Shown here in pieces: positions 33,133-41,234 of a DNA stretch of 64,000 nt. Below the pieces are notes generated by a model, which was not told the origin of the DNA, searched no databases, and was given only the letters and a program-made list of their open reading frames with translations. Every line of letters begins with the position of its first letter. Position 1 is the first letter of the stretch. The DNA comes from Pimelobacter simplex (GTDB lineage Bacteria > Actinomycetota > Actinomycetes > Propionibacteriales > Nocardioidaceae), in NCBI RefSeq assembly GCF_900114845.1, contig NZ_FOUK01000002.1, positions 124,001-188,000 of the forward strand. The letters run 5' to 3'. Made by a program: the position numbers and the translations under genes.

Positions 33133-34406
33133 TGACCGCGCTCCACGAGCCCGTCGCCGCCACGGCGACCGGGCCGCTGGCCGACGCCCGCGAGCAGCTC
33201 CGCGAGGCGACCACCCTCCTCGGCTACGACGAGGGCCTGCACCAGATGCTCGCCACCCCGCGCCGCGAGGTGACCGTCAGCATCCCGCTGCGCCGCGACG
33301 ACGGCACGACCGAGCTGTTCGTCGGGCACCGCGTCCAGCACAACTTCTCCCGCGGCCCGGCCAAGGGCGGTCTCCGCTACTCCCCCGACGTGTCGCTGGA
33401 CGAGGTCCGCGCGCTCGCCATGTGGATGACGTGGAAGTGCGCGCTGCTCGACGTCCCGTACGGCGGCGCCAAGGGCGGCGTGCGGATCGACCCGCGCAGC
33501 TACTCGCAGGCCGAGCTCGAGCGCGTCACCCGGCGCTACACCTCCGAGATCAGCCCGCTGATCGGGCCCGAGCGCGACATCCCGGCGCCCGACATCGGCA
33601 CCGACGAGAAGACCATGGCCTGGCTGATGGACACCTACTCGGTGCAGCAGGGTCACACCGTCCTCGGCGTGACCACCGGCAAGCCGATCAGCCTCGGCGG
33701 GTCCCGCGGGCGCGCCACGGCGACCTCGCGCGGCGTCGTCCACGTGGCGCTCGCGGCGCTGCGCTCCCAGGGCATCGCCCCCGAGGAGGCGACCGCGTCG
33801 GTGCAGGGCTTCGGCAAGGTGGGCCGGTACGCCGCCCGCTTCCTCGCCGAGGCCGGCACCCGGGTCGTCGCCGTGTCCGACCAGTACGGCGCGGTCGCCG
33901 CAGAGGCCGGGCTCGACATCCCCGGCCTGGAGCGCCACGTCGACGCGACCGGCTCGGTCGTCGGGTTCGCGGGCGGCGACGAGATCGCCGCGGAGGCGGT
34001 GCTCGAGGCCGAGGTCGACCTGCTCGTCCCGGCCGCGGTCGAGGGCGTCCTGCGCGGCGACAACGCCGGCCGGGTGCGCGCGAAGGTGATCGTCGAGGGC
34101 GCCAACGGCCCGACCACCCCCGAGGCGGACCGGATCCTGCAGGAGGCCGGCCGGCTCGTCGTACCGGACATCCTGGCGAACGCCGGCGGCGTGATCGTGT
34201 CCTACTTCGAGTGGGTCCAGGCCAACCAGGCCTACTGGTGGAGCGAGATCGAGGTCGAGGCCCGGCTGGCCGAGCGCATGCTCGCCGCGTGGGACTCGGT
34301 CAACGCGGCCGCCGCCCGGCTCGACGTCCCCCTGCGCACGGCGGCGACCTGCCTCGCCGTCGAGCGCGTGGCGCAGGCCCACCAGCTGCGCGGCCTCTAC
34401 CCGTGA
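33132..34406 (+). CDS. Glu/Leu/Phe/Val dehydrogenase family, glutamate dehydrogenase-like
   Basis: The 424 residues have the N-terminal substrate domain with GPAKGGLRY (Lys78), Lys102 and catalytic Lys114 in PYGGAKGGV, and a Rossmann domain starting at VQGFGKVGRY. Length and motifs match hexameric glutamate dehydrogenases (about 420 residues). It oxidatively deaminates glutamate to 2-oxoglutarate. Between gabT and gabD it could recycle the glutamate made by GabT, restoring the amino acceptor and releasing ammonium; that coupling is inferred. The ATG overlaps the gabT stop. Confidence 0.9.
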   Translation: MTALHEPVAATATGPLADAREQLREATTLLGYDEGLHQMLATPRREVTVSIPLRRDDGTTELFVGHRVQHNFSRGPAKGGLRYSPDVSLDEVRALAMWMTWKCALLDVPYGGAKGGVRIDPRSYSQAELERVTRRYTSEISPLIGPERDIPAPDIGTDEKTMAWLMDTYSVQQGHTVLGVTTGKPISLGGSRGRATATSRGVVHVALAALRSQGIAPEEATASVQGFGKVGRYAARFLAEAGTRVVAVSDQYGAVAAEAGLDIPGLERHVDATGSVVGFAGGDEIAAEAVLEAEVDLLVPAAVEGVLRGDNAGRVRAKVIVEGANGPTTPEADRILQEAGRLVVPDILANAGGVIVSYFEWVQANQAYWWSEIEVEARLAERMLAAWDSVNAAAARLDVPLRTAATCLAVERVAQAHQLRGLYP

Positions 34407-34432
34407 CCCCCACCCGTGATCTGGAGACAACG

Positions 34433-35818
34433 ATGACCGCAACCACCTTCGAGGTCCACGACCCGGCCACCGGCCTCGTCATCGAGACCGTCGCCGACGG
34501 CACCGTCGCCGACGCCACCGCCGCCGTCGACGCCGCCGCCGCGGCCTTCCCGGCCTGGGCCGCCACGCCCACCCGAGCCCGCGCCGAGATCCTGCGCCGC
34601 TGCTACGACCTGATGATCCGCGACGCGGACCACCTCACCGGCCTCATCGCCGCCGAGAACGGCAAGTCCGTCGCCGACGCCCGCGCCGAGGTCACCTACG
34701 CCGCGGAGTTCTTCCGCTGGTTCTCCGAGGAGGCCGTGCGCGGCGAGGGGACCTACGGCGACGCCCCCGCCGGCGGCGCCCGCAGCCTCGTCACCCACGC
34801 CCCCGTCGGCGTCGCCGCGCTCATCACGCCGTGGAACTTCCCGGCCGCGATGGCGACCCGGAAGATCGCCCCGGCGCTCGCGGCGGGCTGCACCGTCGTC
34901 CTCAAGCCGGCGGCGGAGACCCCGCTCACCGCGATCGCCGTCGCGAGGATCCTCACCGAGGCCGGCGTGCCCGACGGCGTCGTCAACGTCGTCCCGACGA
35001 CGGCCGCCGCCGCCGTCGTCACCACCTGGCTCGAGGACCCCCGCGTCCGCAAGGTCAGCTTCACCGGCTCCACCGGCGTCGGCCGGACCCTGCTGCGCCA
35101 GGCCGCCGACCGCGTCCTCAACACCAGCATGGAGCTCGGCGGCAACGCCCCCTTCGTGATCACCGCCGACGCCGACATCGACGCCGCGGTGGCCGGCGCG
35201 ATGATCGCGAAGTTCCGCGGTGGCGGCCAGGCCTGCACCGCGGCCAACCGCTTCTACGTGCACGCCGACGTCGCGGACGCCTTCCTCGAGAAGTTCGGCG
35301 CCGCCGTCGCCGCGCTGAAGGTCGGCCCCTCCGCCGACACCGCGAACCAGATCGGCCCGGTCATCAGCGAGAAGGCCCTCACCGGCATCACCAAGCTCGT
35401 CGACGCCGCCGTCGCCGACGGCGCGAAGGTCGCCGTGCAGGGCTCGGTCCCGGCGGAGGGCTGGTTCTTCCCGCCGACGATCCTGGTCGACGTCCCCTTC
35501 GGCGCGCCGATCCTGTCCGAGGAGATCTTCGGCCCGGTCGCGCCCGTCGTCACCTGGACCGACGAGGCCGAGCTGCTCGCCTCGGTCAACGACACCGAGT
35601 TCGGGCTCGCGGCGTACGTCTTCGCGGGCCGGCTGCAGGACGCCCTGCGCCTCGGCGAGCAGATCGAGGCCGGCATGGTCGGCATCAACCGCGGCATCGT
35701 GTCCGACCCCTCCGCGCCGTTCGGCGGGGTCAAGCAGAGCGGCATCGGCCGCGAGGGTGCCCACGAGGGCATCCGCGAGTACCAGGAGACGCGCTACTAC
35801 AGCGTCGACTGGAGCTGA
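34433..35818 (+). CDS. gabD: Succinate-semialdehyde dehydrogenase
   Basis: The 461 residues are an aldehyde dehydrogenase with catalytic Cys268 (GGQACTA), general base Glu234 (MELGGNAPF), WNFPAAM in the NAD(P) site and EEIFGPVAPV. Its place after gabT and the length support oxidation of succinate semialdehyde to succinate. It lies 26 bases after the dehydrogenase stop; CTGGAG before the ATG is a modest ribosome-binding site. A strong hairpin ends the operon. Confidence 0.92.
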   Translation: MTATTFEVHDPATGLVIETVADGTVADATAAVDAAAAAFPAWAATPTRARAEILRRCYDLMIRDADHLTGLIAAENGKSVADARAEVTYAAEFFRWFSEEAVRGEGTYGDAPAGGARSLVTHAPVGVAALITPWNFPAAMATRKIAPALAAGCTVVLKPAAETPLTAIAVARILTEAGVPDGVVNVVPTTAAAAVVTTWLEDPRVRKVSFTGSTGVGRTLLRQAADRVLNTSMELGGNAPFVITADADIDAAVAGAMIAKFRGGGQACTAANRFYVHADVADAFLEKFGAAVAALKVGPSADTANQIGPVISEKALTGITKLVDAAVADGAKVAVQGSVPAEGWFFPPTILVDVPFGAPILSEEIFGPVAPVVTWTDEAELLASVNDTEFGLAAYVFAGRLQDALRLGEQIEAGMVGINRGIVSDPSAPFGGVKQSGIGREGAHEGIREYQETRYYSVDWS

Positions 35819-35845
35819 GTCAGTCACGAGACCCAGCTCAGGCAG

Positions 35846-35878
35846 CCGCCCCTCACCTTCGTCCTCGGTGAGGGGCGG
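35846..35878 (+). terminator. Hairpin terminator after gabD
   Basis: CCGCCCCTCACC at 35846-35857 pairs perfectly with GGTGAGGGGCGG at 35867-35878 around a nine-base loop, followed by TTCCGTCTT. It ends the gab operon and overlaps the stop of the small minus-strand gene, so it may be bidirectional. Confidence 0.85.
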
Positions 35879-36101
35879 TTCCGTCTTGGTGCACCCGGCC
35901 CGCCCGGACCAGTCGCCGCAGCAGCAGCGCCAGCGAGTGGACGGCGAGCGCGACCGCGAGCACGACCACGGCGAGGCAGGCCAACCGGGTCCACGGCGGC
36001 GCGCCGTCGTCCCGGACGCCGCCGAGCGCGAGCCACAGCACGAGCAGGTCGACGACCAGCAGGACGATGCTCGGCTCGGAGCGCAGGCGAAGGGTCCGCA
36101 C
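35853..36101 (-). CDS. Small two-helix membrane protein, uncharacterised
   Basis: The 82-residue product has two hydrophobic helices (about 12-27 and 39-60) and a basic tail rich in Arg and His, so it is probably a small inner-membrane protein. No family was recognised. The start is GTG at 36101; TATCGT ends six bases before it on this strand, the same leaderless layout as many genes here, which supports it as real. Its 3' end lies within the gabD terminator. Confidence 0.6.
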   Translation of the reverse strand: MRTLRLRSEPSIVLLVVDLLVLWLALGGVRDDGAPPWTRLACLAVVVLAVALAVHSLALLLRRLVRAGRVHQDGTAPHRGRR

Positions 36102-36140
36102 GCAGCGACGATAGCGGCCGCCGGCGCCGGCCGGTGCGGC

Positions 36141-36533
36141 TCAGTCGAGGCAGAACTCGTTGCCCTCGACGTCCTGCATCACGATGATCGACTCGTTCTC
36201 GTCGTCGGCCTCGAGCACCTCGACCATCACCCCACCGAGCGCGACCAGCCGGTCCCGCTCGGCCGCGAGGACGGCGAGCCGCTCGGCGCCCACGAGACCC
36301 GTCCCGACGCGGACGTCGACGTGGACCCGGTTCTTGACCACCTTGCCCTCGGGGACGCGCTGGAAGTAGAGCCGCGGCCCGGCGCCCGTGGGGTCGACGC
36401 AGGCCGACCAGGTGGTCGCGTCCTCGGCACCGGGCGCGAGCTCGTAGCCGAGCACCGCGCACCAGAAGCGGGCCACGCGGTCGGGGGCCGCGCAGTCGAA
36501 GGTCACCTGGATCTGCCGGACGGTCGTCGTCAT
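36141..36533 (-). CDS. VOC family (glyoxalase-like) protein
   Basis: The 130 residues form two beta-alpha-beta-beta-beta units of the vicinal-oxygen-chelate fold, with DRVARFWCAVLGYEL at 18-32 and a terminal DVEGNEFCL block (121-129), a typical glyoxalase-like ending. Members are metal enzymes or binding proteins of varied role, and no substrate is evident. The ATG at 36533 overlaps the sigma-factor stop by four bases, so it is co-translated as the last gene of the SgcJ-sigma-VOC operon. Confidence 0.85.
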   Translation of the reverse strand: MTTTVRQIQVTFDCAAPDRVARFWCAVLGYELAPGAEDATTWSACVDPTGAGPRLYFQRVPEGKVVKNRVHVDVRVGTGLVGAERLAVLAAERDRLVALGGVMVEVLEADDENESIIVMQDVEGNEFCLD

Positions 36534-37471
36534 CCCGACACGGTAGACGGGAGGCCGAACGTGTCGAGGACGTCGTCCTCGACGAAGACCGAGTTGCGGA
36601 CGACGCCGTGGGTGGAGAGCGCGAGCACCTGCAGGCTGTGCCGGTGGTAGCTCCCGCGCCCGTCGCGCCGGACGTAGGCGGCGAAGCCCGGCTGGCCGTT
36701 GGCGTGGACCGGAACGGTGCGCCAGTCGGTGCCGTTGACCTCGAAGACCCACCGCATGAAGACGGCGTAGCTGTCGGGGCCGGTGAACCAGTTGAGCATC
36801 GGGGGCATCTCCATGACCACGTCGGCGGCGAGCAGGCGCGTGATCGCGTCGACGTCGGCGGCCGCGAACGCCCTCATGTACTGCTCGACCCACGCGCGCT
36901 GCTCACGCTCCGCGGGCTCGCGCAGCCGCTCCTCGTCGGCCGGGGCGACGCTCGCCCGGGCGCGGAGCAGCGCGCTGTTGACCGCGACCACCGTCGTGCC
37001 GAGGATCTCGGCGGTCTCGGCCGCCGAGAAGTCCAGGACGTCGCGCAGGATCAGCACCGCGCGCTGCCGGGCCGACAGGTGCTGCAGTGCGGCGACGAAC
37101 GCGAGCCGCAGGCCGGTGCGGTCGGCGCCCGGCACCCGGGCGTCGGCGATGGGCTGCAGCCACGGCACCTCGCCGCGCTCGAACGGGCTGCGCGGGTCCC
37201 GCTCCGGGACCAGGCCCGACGGCAGCGTGCGCCGGCCCTGGCCCCGCAGGGCGGTGAGGGAGGCGTTGGTCGCGATGCGGTAGAGCCAGGTCCGCAGCGA
37301 GGCGCGCTGCTCGTCGTACCGGTCGCGGGCGCGCCAGGCCCGCAGGTAGGTCTCCTGGACGACGTCCTCGGCGTCCTGGACCGAGCCGAGCATGCGGTAG
37401 CAGTGGGCGACGAGCTCGCCGCGGAAGGGCTCCACCTGCTCGGCGAACCCGGGGTCGTCGTACGTCGTCAC
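36530..37471 (-). CDS. ECF sigma factor with C-terminal SnoaL/NTF2-like domain
   Basis: The 313 residues contain sigma region 2 (CYRMLGSVQDAEDVVQETYL, about 24-43) and region 4 (LSARQRAVLILRDVLDFSAA, about 132-151), followed from about 195 by an NTF2/SnoaL-like domain ending VFVEDDVLDTFGLP. This layout is that of the SigG/SigJ-type ECF groups, in which the extra domain replaces an anti-sigma factor as regulator. No anti-sigma gene is adjacent. The start is GTG at 37471, eight bases after the upstream SgcJ gene stop, and the stop overlaps the VOC gene. The ligand or stress sensed is unknown. Confidence 0.88.
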   Translation of the reverse strand: MTTYDDPGFAEQVEPFRGELVAHCYRMLGSVQDAEDVVQETYLRAWRARDRYDEQRASLRTWLYRIATNASLTALRGQGRRTLPSGLVPERDPRSPFERGEVPWLQPIADARVPGADRTGLRLAFVAALQHLSARQRAVLILRDVLDFSAAETAEILGTTVVAVNSALLRARASVAPADEERLREPAEREQRAWVEQYMRAFAAADVDAITRLLAADVVMEMPPMLNWFTGPDSYAVFMRWVFEVNGTDWRTVPVHANGQPGFAAYVRRDGRGSYHRHSLQVLALSTHGVVRNSVFVEDDVLDTFGLPSTVSG

Positions 37472-37479
37472 GAGGCTCC

Positions 37480-37860
37480 TCAGGCCGGGCTGTTGTGGTA
37501 CGCCGCGATCATCCACCTGCCGTCGCGCTTCTCGAAGACCCAGGTGGCGTTCACCCGGCGCTCGGCCGGCACCTCGGTCTCGCCGGCGAGCAGGATGCCG
37601 CTCTCGTGGACGGCGATCGCCGCGTCGGCGCCGGCGAACCGCAGGCTCAGCCGGCGGTCGACCGTCCGGCTGCCCCGGAGCGGGCCGGCGAAGCCCGCCG
37701 CCATCGCGTCCCGCACGGCGGTCCGGCCGGCGCGCAGGGAGCCGGGCAGGAGCGCGGTCGCGTCCTCGGTGTAGTGGCGCACGAAGGCATCCGCGTCGTT
37801 GTCGGCCCAGGCCTGGTAGGTCGCGGCGAGGACGGCGTCGATCTCGGCGGTGGCAGTCAT
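37480..37860 (-). CDS. SgcJ/EcaC family NTF2-like protein
   Basis: The 126 residues form an NTF2-like cone: the first helix DAVLAATYQAWADNDADAF (8-26), an ATALLPGS strand and the final KRDGRWMIAAYHNSP block. This matches SgcJ/EcaC-type proteins, which bind small ligands or catalyse isomerisation-like steps. It is the first gene of a three-gene operon with the ECF sigma and VOC genes. A perfect 12-base palindrome lies 33 bases before its ATG and may control the operon. Confidence 0.82.
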   Translation of the reverse strand: MTATAEIDAVLAATYQAWADNDADAFVRHYTEDATALLPGSLRAGRTAVRDAMAAGFAGPLRGSRTVDRRLSLRFAGADAAIAVHESGILLAGETEVPAERRVNATWVFEKRDGRWMIAAYHNSPA

Positions 37861-37892
37861 GGTGGTCTCCTCGGTCGGTGGGTGATCTCTGT

Positions 37893-37904
37893 GAGTACGT
37901 ACTC
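37893..37904. promoter_or_regulatory. Perfect palindrome GAGTACGTACTC upstream of the SgcJ-sigma-VOC operon
   Basis: The 12-base palindrome lies 33 bases upstream of the SgcJ-like ATG and about 100 bases from the divergent serA start. It is a plausible homodimer operator; no regulator gene sits beside it except the ECF sigma itself. Confidence 0.45.
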
Positions 37905-38006
37905 GCGCCGCACCCCGGACTCACCGGCTCCGAGGTGACTTTCTGCACGTGTCCACGGGGGTGGGCTGAGGCGGGGTCCGGGCCGCGGCGCCGGTAGGAT
38001 TCCGAT

Positions 38007-39203
38007 GTGAAGGCACTGCTTCTCGAGAACATCCACCCGGCCGCCGTCGAGACTCTGGAGTCCCGCGGCTACGAGGTCGAGCTGCGCACCGGCTCCCTCT
38101 CCGAGGACGAGCTGATCGCGGCCCTCGCCGGCGGGGTCCAGCTGCTCGGCATCCGGTCCAACACGACCGTGACGAAGCGGGTGCTCGACGAGTCCCCCGA
38201 CCTGCTCGCGATCGGCTGCTTCTGCATCGGCACCAACCAGGTCGACCTCGTGGCGGCGGCCGAGAAGGGCATCGGCGTGTTCAACGCGCCGTACTCCAAC
38301 ACGCGCAGCGTCGTCGAGCTGGTCATCGCCGAGCTGATCGCGCTCGCGCGCCGGCTGCCGGAGAAGACCCAGCGCATGCACGAGGGCACCTGGGACAAGT
38401 CCGCCAAGGGCAGCCACGAGGTGCGCGGACGCACGCTGGGCATCGTCGGGTACGGCAACATCGGCACCCAGCTCTCGACGGTCGCCGAGGCGCTCGGCCT
38501 CAACGTCGTCTTCTACGACACCGCCGACCGCCCGGCGCACGGCACCGCGCGCCGGATGCGCTCGCTCAAGGACCTCCTCGCGGTCGCCGACGTCGTCAGC
38601 CTCCACGTCGACGGGCGGCCCGGCAACGCGGGCTTCTTCGGCGCCGCCGAATTCGCGGCGATGAAGCCGCGGGCCCTCTTCCTCAACGCCTCGCGCGGCA
38701 TGGTCGTCGACTACGAGGCGCTGCGCGACAACCTGATCTCCGGCCACATCGCGGGGGCGGCGGTCGACGTCTTCCCGGCGGAGCCCAAGGCCCAGGGCGA
38801 CGCCTTCGACTCCGTGCTGCGCGGGCTCGACAACGTCATCCTGACGCCGCACATCGGCGGCTCCACCCAGGAGGCGCAGGAGGAGATCGGCTGGTTCGTC
38901 GCCGAGAAGCTCGCCCGGTTCGCGCTCGAGGGCAGCACCGCGCTCTCGGTCAACCTGCCCGCCGTCCTGCCGCCGGAGCTGCCCAGCGGACGCCGGATCG
39001 GCCTGCTCCACCGCAACCTGCCCGGCGTCCTCGCCGAGCTCAACGCGACCTTCGCGACCGCGGGCGACAACGTGGTCGACCAGCACCTGGCCACCAAGGA
39101 CGGCCTCGGGTACGTCGTCACCGACGCCGCCGCGCCGCTCTCGGCCGAGGCGATCGACACGCTGAGCAAGGCCGAGTACTGCATGTGGGTGCGCACCTGG
39201 TGA
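38007..39203 (+). CDS. serA: D-3-phosphoglycerate dehydrogenase
   Basis: The 398 residues match the short E. coli-type SerA: an NAD-binding domain with GIVGYGNIGTQL (about 144-155), the active-site His in LTPHIGGST, and a C-terminal ACT domain (about 325-398) for serine feedback. It oxidises 3-phosphoglycerate in the first step of serine synthesis. The GTG at 38007 is in frame, while an overlapping ATG two bases earlier stops at once. TAGGAT ends six bases before the start, so it is probably leaderless. Confidence 0.93.
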   Translation: MKALLLENIHPAAVETLESRGYEVELRTGSLSEDELIAALAGGVQLLGIRSNTTVTKRVLDESPDLLAIGCFCIGTNQVDLVAAAEKGIGVFNAPYSNTRSVVELVIAELIALARRLPEKTQRMHEGTWDKSAKGSHEVRGRTLGIVGYGNIGTQLSTVAEALGLNVVFYDTADRPAHGTARRMRSLKDLLAVADVVSLHVDGRPGNAGFFGAAEFAAMKPRALFLNASRGMVVDYEALRDNLISGHIAGAAVDVFPAEPKAQGDAFDSVLRGLDNVILTPHIGGSTQEAQEEIGWFVAEKLARFALEGSTALSVNLPAVLPPELPSGRRIGLLHRNLPGVLAELNATFATAGDNVVDQHLATKDGLGYVVTDAAAPLSAEAIDTLSKAEYCMWVRTW

Positions 39204-39240
39204 GCAGCAACGTCTGAGGCGCCGCAAGCAATTCGCCGTC

Positions 39241-40086
39241 TTAGGCCTCGCCACCCGGAACGAACGGCAGCGCGAAGTCTGAATCGTGCAGTTCATCGTC
39301 AGCCATGAGGTGGCCGGGGCGTCCAATACGTGCCATCACGTCGTTGGTCAGTCCGTCTGACAATGAGACGTTGCCTGCGCCTGGCCACACCAGCGCGAGC
39401 GATCCTCCGGCGACCGAATCGACCTCTGCCGCCAAAGCCGCCGCCGACTTGGTGGCTCCAGCGCTCGGGACGATGACGTGAACGTAGAGCGACCCTAATG
39501 TCCACGTCACGACGTTGATGGTCCCCATGATGGTGATCGTCCCCGACTCGACCTCCTGCTGAGCAGCGTGAACCTGACCGTTCGAGCCCGGCGTCCGGAT
39601 CCCAGGCGTGAACCTGGTCAGCGCGACACGGACCTCGACGCCTTCTGGAACGTCTCCGTCTCGGTGGAACTCCGCGACGAGCTCCGGATCGATCTCGAGC
39701 TTGGCCTTTCGGTCAAGGTGCGCGCGCATGACAGCCGTTCGGAACGCCCAGCGTGCGAAGCGCTTGCACTCGCGCTCGCGCAGGTGCGACCGCCGCCGCA
39801 GGGCAAGAGCCACGACCGTCGGTTCCGCGGCGGAATCTACGTCGTTGAGCCAGCCGTTGTTGCAGGGCGCGCAGACCCCGTTCAGGGGCTGGTCCAACGG
39901 GTCGACCCGATCGAGCTGCCTCACTGTCACCACCTCATCGGGGAGCATCAGCGTGTGCCTCACACCCGGGGTGGACTCGATGTACTTCTTGAGAGCCTTC
40001 CGGTGCAGGTGCTCGCGACTCATCTTGTTCGTGGTAGACCCGCAGAAGATGCAACCACGACCGGGCCCGGCGCCGCCTCCACTCAT
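39241..40086 (-). CDS. HNH-endonuclease-like zinc protein, probable foreign gene
   Basis: The 281-residue product has an N-terminal CIFCG (about 12-16), then SREHLHRKALKKY and CAPCNNGWLNDVD (about 72-84), a Cys4/His layout like the treble-clef HNH fold; the rest is an alpha/beta region without known motifs. HNH domains cleave nucleic acids, but the usual catalytic pattern is only partly visible, so activity is uncertain. Base composition is clearly lower (about 60% G+C by eye against about 72% around it), with more A- and T-ending codons, suggesting horizontal transfer. I chose ATG 40086, as the in-frame GTG 40092 lacks a box; CAGAAT ends six bases before 40086. Confidence 0.7.
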   Translation of the reverse strand: MSGGGAGPGRGCIFCGSTTNKMSREHLHRKALKKYIESTPGVRHTLMLPDEVVTVRQLDRVDPLDQPLNGVCAPCNNGWLNDVDSAAEPTVVALALRRRSHLRERECKRFARWAFRTAVMRAHLDRKAKLEIDPELVAEFHRDGDVPEGVEVRVALTRFTPGIRTPGSNGQVHAAQQEVESGTITIMGTINVVTWTLGSLYVHVIVPSAGATKSAAALAAEVDSVAGGSLALVWPGAGNVSLSDGLTNDVMARIGRPGHLMADDELHDSDFALPFVPGGEA

Positions 40087-40134
40087 GATCACATTCTGCC
40101 CGGCACCACGGACGATCTCCCGGAGCCGAACGCA

Positions 40135-40172
40135 GCGAGGGGCCCGATCTCAGTGGAGATCGGACCCCTCGC
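40135..40172. terminator. Large hairpin upstream of the HNH-like gene
   Basis: Arms 40135-40151 and 40156-40172 pair over 17 bases with one mismatch around an AGTG loop. It lies about 50 bases 5' of the HNH-like gene and about 120 bases past the speB stop, so it most simply terminates the speB operon read from the right, insulating the HNH-like gene. Confidence 0.7.
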
Positions 40173-40295
40173 GCAACCTCTGCCGATGTGGTCGGACCAC
40201 TGTTCACGGATCACAGTCGCCACGCAGGATCGAGACCTGCCGCGGCCCGACCGGCACAGGGGCGGGACGAGACGGGCATCGTAGACGCCGAGCCG

Positions 40296-41234
40296 TCAGG
40301 CAGGCTTGCCCGGCAGCACTGACAGCATCTCGTAGGCCACGTGGGCCGCGGCGATGCCGGTGATCTCGGCGTGGTCGTAGGCCGGCGAGACCTCGACGAT
40401 GTCGGCGCCGACGACGTTGAGCCCGTCGAGGCCGCGGAGCACCTCGAGCAGCTGGGCGCTGGAGAGGCCACCGGCCTCGGGCGTCCCGGTGCCGGGGGCG
40501 AACGCCGGGTCGAGCACGTCGATGTCGAGCGAGACGTAGACCGGGCGGTCGCCGAGGCGATCGCGCATCCGGTTGATGATGTCGTCGATGGGTGAGCGCA
40601 CGAAGTCGCGCGCGTGGACGGCGGAGAAGCCGAGCTCCTCGGACTCGTCGAGGTCGAGCTTGCTGTAGAGCGGCCCCCGGATGCCCATGTGCATCGCGTG
40701 GGAGAAGTCGATCAGCCCCTCCTCGGAGGCGCGGCGGAACGGCGTCCCGTGCGTGTAGGGCGCCCCGAAGTAGGTGTCCCAGGTGTCGAGGTGCGCGTCG
40801 AAGTGGAGGACGGCGATGGGCCCGTGCCGCTCGTGCTGGACCCGCAGCAGCGGCAGCGCGATGGTGTGGTCGCCGCCGATGGTGAGCAGCGTGCGCGAGG
40901 TGCCGGACAGGTCGCGGGCGCCGGCCTCGATCGCCGCGATGGCCTCGTCGAGCGAGAACGGGTTGACGCCGAGGTCACCGGCGTCGGCGACCTGGGCGCG
41001 GGCGAACGGCTCGCTGTCCTGGGCCGGGTTGTAGGGCCGCAGCAGCCGCGAGGACTGGCGGATGTGGTTCGGGCCGAACCGCGCGCCGGGACGGTAGGAG
41101 ACGCCGCCGTCGAAGGGCACGCCCCAGATCACGGTGTCGGCGTCCTTGACGTCGCTCAGCCGCGGCAGCCGGGCGAAGGTGGTGTCGCCCGCGTAGCGCG
41201 GGACCTGGGTGGCGTCGACGGGTCCGACGGTCAT
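40296..41234 (-). CDS. speB: Agmatinase/ureohydrolase family protein
   Basis: The 312 residues hold the full binuclear manganese site of ureohydrolases: His123 (GGDHT), Asp146, His148 and Asp150 (HFDAHLD), Asp237 and Asp239 (SLDIDVLDP). It hydrolyses a guanidino compound to urea plus an amine: agmatine to putrescine, or 4-guanidinobutyrate to GABA. Sequence reading alone cannot choose. The ATG at 41234 overlaps the amine-oxidase stop by four bases, so both enzymes are made together, linking this pair to amine degradation and to the gab operon nearby. Confidence 0.9.
   Translation of the reverse strand: MTVGPVDATQVPRYAGDTTFARLPRLSDVKDADTVIWGVPFDGGVSYRPGARFGPNHIRQSSRLLRPYNPAQDSEPFARAQVADAGDLGVNPFSLDEAIAAIEAGARDLSGTSRTLLTIGGDHTIALPLLRVQHERHGPIAVLHFDAHLDTWDTYFGAPYTHGTPFRRASEEGLIDFSHAMHMGIRGPLYSKLDLDESEELGFSAVHARDFVRSPIDDIINRMRDRLGDRPVYVSLDIDVLDPAFAPGTGTPEAGGLSSAQLLEVLRGLDGLNVVGADIVEVSPAYDHAEITGIAAAHVAYEMLSVLPGKPA

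Noticed and set aside
39204..39240. A terminator between serA and the HNH-like gene
   Set aside because: The short gap has no convincing inverted repeat.
40173..40295. Possible tRNA or decayed integration site next to the HNH-like gene
   Set aside because: No cloverleaf, T-loop consensus or flanking direct repeats could be found by eye.
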